DNA of 27,282 bases from DATHVR01 sp035461175. Lineage in GTDB: Bacteria; Actinomycetota; Acidimicrobiia; Spongiisociales; ZC4RG35. Position 1 is the stretch's first letter; the number at the start of each line of letters is the position of its first letter. The notes under the pieces were generated by a model that was not told where the DNA came from, ran no database searches, and was given only the letters and a program-made list of their open reading frames with translations. The position numbers were made by a program, and so were the translations under genes. Positions 23,075 to 27,282 of this stretch are shown one piece after another. The stretch covers positions 1 through 27,282 of the forward strand of contig DATHVR010000103.1 of assembly GCA_035461175.1 (NCBI GenBank). Reading direction: 5' to 3'.

Positions 23075-24288
23075 CACGTGACGGGTCCTGCCGCACCTTT
23101 CGTCTCGCGCCAGGCGGCGGTTTCCATGATGTCGACGAGGATCTCGACCGCCTCCCAGATGTCGAGGTGGCGCAGGTAGGTGGGAGCGAGGCCGAAGCGA
23201 AGCAGGTTGGGAGGTCGGAGGTCGCCGATCACGCCCCGGGCGATGAGTGCGGCCATGATCCTACGCGCCTCCGGATGGGCCAGGCTGACATGGCTACCCC
23301 TGCCGGAAGGGTCCCGGGGCGTAACGATCTCGAATCCGGGCAGTCGCTCCTCGACGAGAGTGATGAAGTCGGCCACCAGGACCTCCGATTTTCTCCGCAC
23401 CTCTCCCATGTCCACTCCCTCGAAGATCTCCAGCGCGGCATGGAGCGCCACCATCGACAGGATCGGCTGGGTCCCCACGGCCAACCGGCGGATCCCGTCG
23501 GCGGGGGTGAAGCGGGTGTCCATGGCGAAGGGATCGCGATGCCCCCACCACCCGGCGATCGGGTTCTCGAAGGCGGTGAGGTGGTCGGGACGCACATAGA
23601 CGAAGGCGGGTGCTCCCGGGCCACCGTTGAGGTACTTGTAGCCGCAACCGAGCGCCATGTCGGATTCAGAGAGGTCGAGATCCATCGCCCCGGCCGAATG
23701 GGACAGATCCCACACCATCACGGCCCCGGCAGCGTGTGCCGCCGCCGTGATGGCGGCCATGTCGTGCCGGCGGCCCGTCCGGTAATCGACGTGGGTCAGT
23801 GCTACCACTGCCACCGAGTCATCGATGGCGTCGCTCACGGCCTCGGGAGCCACCGCCGCCATCTCGGCGTCCACCTGCCCGGCCAACGAGCGCAGCGCGT
23901 ACAGGTCGGTGGGGAAGTTGCCGTCGTCGGTCAGGATCACCCGCCGGCCCGGTCGAAGGCGCCTCGCCCCGCCGACCGCCTTGTAGAGGACGATCGTGGT
24001 GGTGTCGCCGGCGATGACCGAACCGGACGGCGCCCCGATCAGGGGCGCGATCCGCTCTCCCACCTCCTGTGCCAGGGTCCACCAGCCGTTGTCGTTCCAC
24101 GACCGAATCAGGTCACTGCCCCACTCCTGGCGGACGACTCGCTCGACCACCGCCGGAACATGGCTCGGAAGCGGCCCGAGCGAGTTGCCGTCCAGGTAGA
24201 TGACACCGGTTGGAAGCTGGAACCGGTCGCGCAGGGTCGCCAGTGGATCGGCCGAATCCAGGGTCTCGAAATGGCTTCGCTCGAGCAT
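23074..24288 (-). CDS. kynU: Kynureninase
   Basis: PLP-dependent hydrolase of 404 aa, of normal length, cleaving kynurenine to anthranilate and alanine in tryptophan degradation. Diagnostic segments are VIYLDGNSLGPLP (29-41), the aromatic patch RSWNDNGWW, WDLSHSAGA with PLP-ring Asp194, and GCGYKYLNGGPG with the Schiff-base Lys218. Later segments FVYVRPDH, GWWGH and GTQPILSM are also typical. The ATG at 24288 gives the normal N terminus, with only a weak ribosome site upstream. No other kynurenine-pathway gene is in the window, so it may be a scavenging or dispersed pathway enzyme. The downstream GGCT-like gene overlaps its stop. Confidence 0.96.
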   Translation of the reverse strand: MLERSHFETLDSADPLATLRDRFQLPTGVIYLDGNSLGPLPSHVPAVVERVVRQEWGSDLIRSWNDNGWWTLAQEVGERIAPLIGAPSGSVIAGDTTTIVLYKAVGGARRLRPGRRVILTDDGNFPTDLYALRSLAGQVDAEMAAVAPEAVSDAIDDSVAVVALTHVDYRTGRRHDMAAITAAAHAAGAVMVWDLSHSAGAMDLDLSESDMALGCGYKYLNGGPGAPAFVYVRPDHLTAFENPIAGWWGHRDPFAMDTRFTPADGIRRLAVGTQPILSMVALHAALEIFEGVDMGEVRRKSEVLVADFITLVEERLPGFEIVTPRDPSGRGSHVSLAHPEARRIMAALIARGVIGDLRPPNLLRFGLAPTYLRHLDIWEAVEILVDIMETAAWRETKGAAGPVT

Positions 24289-24334
24289 GGCTCATCAAGC
24301 TAGCCGGAGCGCGAAGACAAGCACCCGCCCCGAA

Positions 24335-24340
24335 TACAGT
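24335..24340 (+). promoter_or_regulatory. Putative -10 box for leaderless GNAT-like transcript
   Basis: TACAGT ends 6 nt before the ATG at 24347 and no Shine-Dalgarno is present, the same geometry as at 1855 and 5516. Confidence 0.4.
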
Positions 24341-24346
24341 GGATCC

Positions 24347-24706
24347 ATGCCCGACCGGGAGGAAGTGTTGGAACAGGAAGCGGTCCGAACCGAGACGACG
24401 GACAATCCCGAACTGAATCGTTTCGAGATCCGTGTCGGAGACGACCTGGCCGGCTTCGCCGCCTACCGGCGACGCGGCGACCGGCTGATCTTCACCCACA
24501 CCGAGGTCGGCGACGCCTACTCCGGCCAGGGGGTCGGCTCGCAGCTGGCCGGCGACGCCCTCACCACCGTACGCAAGCGCAAGGAGAAACTGGTGGCCCT
24601 GTGCCCCTTCATCTCCTCCTACCTCGAACAGAACCCCGAGTTCGGCGACCTCGTCGATGCCGAGCTCACCGCCGCCATGCGGCGCGGATCTCAGACGAGC
24701 CGGTAG
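24347..24706 (+). CDS. Small GNAT-like N-acetyltransferase domain protein
   Basis: A 119-aa cytoplasmic protein resembling the compact GNAT group (COG2388/YjdJ-like). The acetyl-CoA loop is in HTEVGDAYSGQGVGSQLAGD (about residues 51-70), and the C-terminal CPFISSYLEQNPEF segment is typical. The acceptor is unknown. The ATG at 24347 is preceded by a -10-like box rather than a ribosome site. Its last 16 nt overlap the end of the response-regulator gene on the opposite strand. Confidence 0.85.
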   Translation: MPDREEVLEQEAVRTETTDNPELNRFEIRVGDDLAGFAAYRRRGDRLIFTHTEVGDAYSGQGVGSQLAGDALTTVRKRKEKLVALCPFISSYLEQNPEFGDLVDAELTAAMRRGSQTSR

Positions 24707-25347
24707 CCCATCCCCCGGACCGTCTCGATCAGGTCCCGGCCCAACTTCTTGCGCAGGTAGCCGACGTACACGTCGACTACATTCGAGCCGGGATCGAAGT
24801 CGTAGCCCCAGACGTGGGAGAGGATCTGCTGGCGTGACACCACCTGTCCCTGATGCCGGAATAGCATCTCGGCCAGCGTGAACTCACGGGCGGACAGCTC
24901 CACCTCCCGCCCGCCGACGGTGGCCCGCCGGGTGCGCAGGTCGAGCACCACGTCACCGGCCTCCAGCGTCGTCTGGTCCGAGGTGCCGCGATCCCGGAGC
25001 CGGACCTTGACCCGGGCCAGGAGCTCTTCGAAGCTGAACGGCTTGGTGACGTAATCGTCCGCCCCGCCCTCCAGCCCGGCCACCGTGTCCCTGACGCCGG
25101 TGCGGGCCGTGAGGATGATGACGGGAAGCCGCTCTCCCCTACCGCGTATCTCGGTCAGCACCTCCTGGCCGTCCATGAGGGGAAGGCCGAGGTCGAGGAT
25201 CACCAGATCGAAGTCCTCGTCACGAGCGGCATGGGCCGCCTTGCGGCCATCGCCGACCACGAGGGTCGAATAGCCGGCCGCCTGGAAACCCTTCTCGACG
25301 AAGGAGGCAATACCGGGTTCGTCTTCTGCGATGAGGATGCGACTCAT
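24691..25347 (-). CDS. OmpR-family response regulator
   Basis: A 218-aa DNA-binding regulator. The receiver domain (1-118) has the acidic pocket Glu8-Asp9, phospho-acceptor Asp52 in VILDLGLPLMDG, Thr80 and Lys102 in VTKPFS. The winged-helix output domain (about 125-218) has LSAREFTLAEMLFRHQGQVV, VWGYDFDPGSNVVDVYVGYL and a final TVRGMGYRLV. The ATG at 25347 overlaps the kinase TGA as ATGA. Kinase-first order is less usual but unambiguous here. Target genes are not identifiable. It is the last gene of the unit and runs 16 nt into the convergent GNAT-like gene. Confidence 0.95.
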   Translation of the reverse strand: MSRILIAEDEPGIASFVEKGFQAAGYSTLVVGDGRKAAHAARDEDFDLVILDLGLPLMDGQEVLTEIRGRGERLPVIILTARTGVRDTVAGLEGGADDYVTKPFSFEELLARVKVRLRDRGTSDQTTLEAGDVVLDLRTRRATVGGREVELSAREFTLAEMLFRHQGQVVSRQQILSHVWGYDFDPGSNVVDVYVGYLRKKLGRDLIETVRGMGYRLV

Positions 25348-26753
25348 GCCTCGATCTCCGTATCTGGAGTCTGGGGGATGTGGATCGTGAAAGTGGTGCC
25401 GGACGGTCCGGAATCGAGGTCGACCCGTCCTCCGTGACCCTCGGCGATCGCGCGTACGATCGCCAGGCCCAGGCCGGCGCCGGTGGCCGGGCGGCGCCCC
25501 GAGCCACGTCCGAAACGCTGGAAGATCCGCTCCTGGTCCGAAGCGGGGATCCCGGGGCCGGTGTCTCGCACCCACAGCACCAACTCGCTCCCGGCCTCAC
25601 GCGCCCCGATGGCGATCTTGGCGTCGGACGGCGTGTGCTCGAGGGCATTTCGGATCAGGTTCATCATCGCCTGGTCGAGTCGCTGCTCGTCGGCCGACAC
25701 CACGGCGGGCCGGACTTCCTCGACCTCGATTCCTCGCTCTCCCAACGAGGAGCCCTTGAGGGCGAGATCGGTGACGAATTCGGCCAGGTCGACCGGGTGA
25801 CGGTTGATGAAGTCGGTGTGCTCGGCCTTGGCCAATGCCAGCAAGTCCTCGACGATGCGGGACATCCGGTCCAGCTCGGCGGTTACCAGGGCGATCGTCG
25901 CCTTGCGCTCCTCGGGATCGTCACCGAGCAGCTCCAGCTGTCCCCGGATCACGGTGATCGGGGTTCGGAGCTCATGACCGGCGTCATCGACGAACCGGCG
26001 CTGAACGGCAAAGGCGTCCTCCAGCCGGTCAAGCATGTGATTGAAGGTCGTGGCGAGGGCGGCCACCTCGTCGTCGCCCTCCACATCGATCCGTTGCGAA
26101 AGATCGGTCTCAGAGATGGACTGGGCGGTCTCGTCCAGCAACCGCAGGGGACGCAGGACTCCGCCCGCCGCCACCCACGCCACCGCCGAGGCGATGACGA
26201 AGATCGACCCGTAGACGAGGGCCCCGATGCGCAGTACGTCGTCCACCTGGGCCAGCCGCTTGTCCATCAGGATCGCCACCACGAACACTCCCTCCGTCGC
26301 CCCATCGAAGATGGTGGGAACGGCCAGGTACCGGATGGTGCCGAGTTGAGTCTCGCTCTCGCCTCGCACCGGGTCGGCCACCGAGACCCACACGTCGGCA
26401 AGTTCGGTACCGGCGAAATCGTTGCCGGTGCGATCGCGCACGTAGGGCTCCCCATTGAGGACGGTGAAGATTCCCTCGCCTTGAAGGGGCACGTTTCGCT
26501 CGAGGAAGGTCTCGAAGACACGGGCGAGATCGCCTCCGAACGGCTCGCCGGTCTCGGGGTCGACCCCGACGTCGATCAGTTGCCGCAGCTCGGCCACCTC
26601 TTGGTCCAGGCTCTCGTCGACCTCGGCGACCACCTGACCGAGCAGGAACGAGCGCTGGATGATGAGTGCCGCCCCCAGGGCCACGGCCAGCAACAGGACG
26701 TACCAGCCGAGGATCCGGGCCCGGGCCGATGGGGCCCGCCTGCGCTCAGTCAT
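25344..26753 (-). CDS. Membrane sensor histidine kinase
   Basis: A 469-aa two-pass kinase, partner of the overlapping response regulator. TM1 covers about 14-33 and TM2 about 175-198, enclosing a ~140-residue extracytoplasmic sensor with acidic segments. HAMP spans about 200-250. The HisKA domain has DDAGHELRTP with phospho-acceptor His260. The ATPase domain has N box NLIRNALEH (365-373), G1 VRDTGPGIP and G2 GAGLGLAIV. The ATG at 26753 gives a short basic N terminus before TM1. An in-frame upstream extension would be a Pro-rich stretch read through the Asp/Ser-repeat gene in another frame and is rejected. The start overlaps that gene by 8 nt, implying coupled translation. The stimulus is unknown. 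Confidence 0.94.
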   Translation of the reverse strand: MTERRRAPSARARILGWYVLLLAVALGAALIIQRSFLLGQVVAEVDESLDQEVAELRQLIDVGVDPETGEPFGGDLARVFETFLERNVPLQGEGIFTVLNGEPYVRDRTGNDFAGTELADVWVSVADPVRGESETQLGTIRYLAVPTIFDGATEGVFVVAILMDKRLAQVDDVLRIGALVYGSIFVIASAVAWVAAGGVLRPLRLLDETAQSISETDLSQRIDVEGDDEVAALATTFNHMLDRLEDAFAVQRRFVDDAGHELRTPITVIRGQLELLGDDPEERKATIALVTAELDRMSRIVEDLLALAKAEHTDFINRHPVDLAEFVTDLALKGSSLGERGIEVEEVRPAVVSADEQRLDQAMMNLIRNALEHTPSDAKIAIGAREAGSELVLWVRDTGPGIPASDQERIFQRFGRGSGRRPATGAGLGLAIVRAIAEGHGGRVDLDSGPSGTTFTIHIPQTPDTEIEA

Positions 26754-27216
26754 CCGGGCTGTCGGCGGAGGCGGTGTCGGCAGAATCGGCGTCGGGGGAG
26801 TCCGGATCGGGGGAATCGAGGTCGGAAGCAACGTCGGGGGAATCAGCGTCCGGCGCATCCGTCTCCAAGGTGCTGGAAACGTCATCGGGAGAGTCGGCCG
26901 AAGCTAGCGCAGGGCTGTCGGCGTCGTCCTCGACCGACTCGACCGGAGCCCGGTCGTCGTCGTCTGAATCGGGACTGTCCGCCGACGCCACCACCGACGA
27001 GGCGCCGGGGGTCCGGTTCTGCGGCGCCTGTTCCGGCGCGAAGAGGGGCGGGGGCACCACCACCAGTTCGTCGGTCTGGCGAGGAGTGGCATCCACCGGC
27101 GCCCGCAGCGTCACCGCCGCGGGCAGGGCGGGCGCCTCGCTATCGCCCAGGAAGAGAACGCCCACCCCGATCACCACCACGAGAGCCATGGCACTCAGGA
27201 ACCTGAGGAATCTCAT
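26746..27216 (-). CDS. Membrane-anchored Asp/Ser-repeat protein upstream of the sensor kinase
   Basis: A 156-aa protein. Residues 7-24 are hydrophobic (signal peptide or single anchor), followed by a Pro-rich segment (about 30-70). From about 75 to the end it is low-complexity and extremely acidic, with recurring (A)DSPD units such as DSPDVASDLDSPDPDSPDAD. Such a tail should be extended, outside the membrane, and able to bind cations or cationic peptides. I know no named family. Its gene overlaps the kinase start by 8 nt, so it may be a sensor accessory or a co-regulated surface protein. The DNA repeats are imperfect, consistent with slippage. The ATG at 27216 has no clear ribosome site. Confidence 0.75.
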   Translation of the reverse strand: MRFLRFLSAMALVVVIGVGVLFLGDSEAPALPAAVTLRAPVDATPRQTDELVVVPPPLFAPEQAPQNRTPGASSVVASADSPDSDDDDRAPVESVEDDADSPALASADSPDDVSSTLETDAPDADSPDVASDLDSPDPDSPDADSADTASADSPDD

Positions 27217-27253
27217 AGGTGTTCACCGTCGGTGGGCAAGGACATCTTCGAAA

Positions 27254-27261
27254 AGCCTATA
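27254..27261 (-). promoter_or_regulatory. Putative -10 region of the two-component operon
   Basis: Minus-strand TATAGGCT contains two overlapping TANNNT-like hexamers about 38 nt before the ATG at 27216. The -35 would fall at the window edge and cannot be judged. Confidence 0.35.
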
Positions 27262-27282
27262 CGCGCTGCCGTGCCGCACCCC

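Noticed and set aside
23210..23225. GGTCGGAGGTCG inside kynureninase as another heptad array
   Set aside because: It encodes conserved kynureninase residues (DLRPPNLL), so it is explained by coding and is too short.
25380..27206. 608-codon plus-strand open frame opposite the sensor kinase
   Set aside because: Antisense shadow of kinase and repeat-protein genes. The end becomes an Arg/Pro-rich readout of the Asp/Ser repeats.

Overview
The window is 27.3 kb of high-GC, gene-dense DNA with many GTG starts and overlapping stop/start codons. It most likely comes from an uncultured actinobacterium. Evidence for this is the dnaK-grpE-dnaJ-hspR order with an HspR-type regulator, an HspR-like operator in front of lon, several apparently leaderless genes with a TANNNT box 6-7 nt before the start, and SLH modules carrying a conserved cysteine pair. 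The SLH type makes an Acidimicrobiia-like lineage my best guess, but that is inference.

Layout. (1) 1-3436: an alpha-glucoside-type sugar locus with a lipoprotein substrate-binding protein (cut by the left edge), a LacI-family repressor and a GH13 alpha-glucosidase. Two nearly identical LacI operators flank the repressor gene. (2) 3440-5509, minus strand: an 80-aa helical protein, a DoxX-like membrane protein and a secreted protein with two SLH repeats plus a large domain I cannot assign. (3) 5510-5728: a non-coding hairpin array. (4) 5729-12253: the proteostasis block, with lon divergent from dnaK-grpE-dnaJ-hspR. (5) 12254-12386: a perfect 48-bp palindrome and a second hairpin. (6) 12387-20547: a nucleotide-signalling neighbourhood. 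It holds an MBL-fold hydrolase, a 1261-aa class III cyclase built like mammalian soluble adenylyl cyclase, and, on the other strand, a patatin-like lipase with two cyclic-nucleotide-binding domains. A secreted cysteine-rich protein lies between the last two. (7) 20522-22439: a CapA-family protein with three SLH repeats, and a divergent 93-aa protein. (8) 22440-22696: non-coding DNA full of heptamer repeats and a dispersed element. (9) 22697-24706: gamma-glutamylcyclotransferase-like protein, kynureninase and a small GNAT-like protein. (10) 24691-27216: response regulator, sensor kinase and a membrane-anchored Asp/Ser-repeat protein in one overlapping operon.

How they work together. The repressor probably controls sugar uptake, hydrolysis and itself. 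HspR probably controls its own chaperone operon and lon. The cyclase, the MBL hydrolase and the CNB-patatin are plausible maker, remover and effector of one cyclic nucleotide, with predicted bicarbonate sensing by the cyclase. The most unusual non-coding signals are TCGGARG heptads that directly follow three stop codons in sense orientation, a shared intergenic element at two loci, and the 48-bp palindrome.
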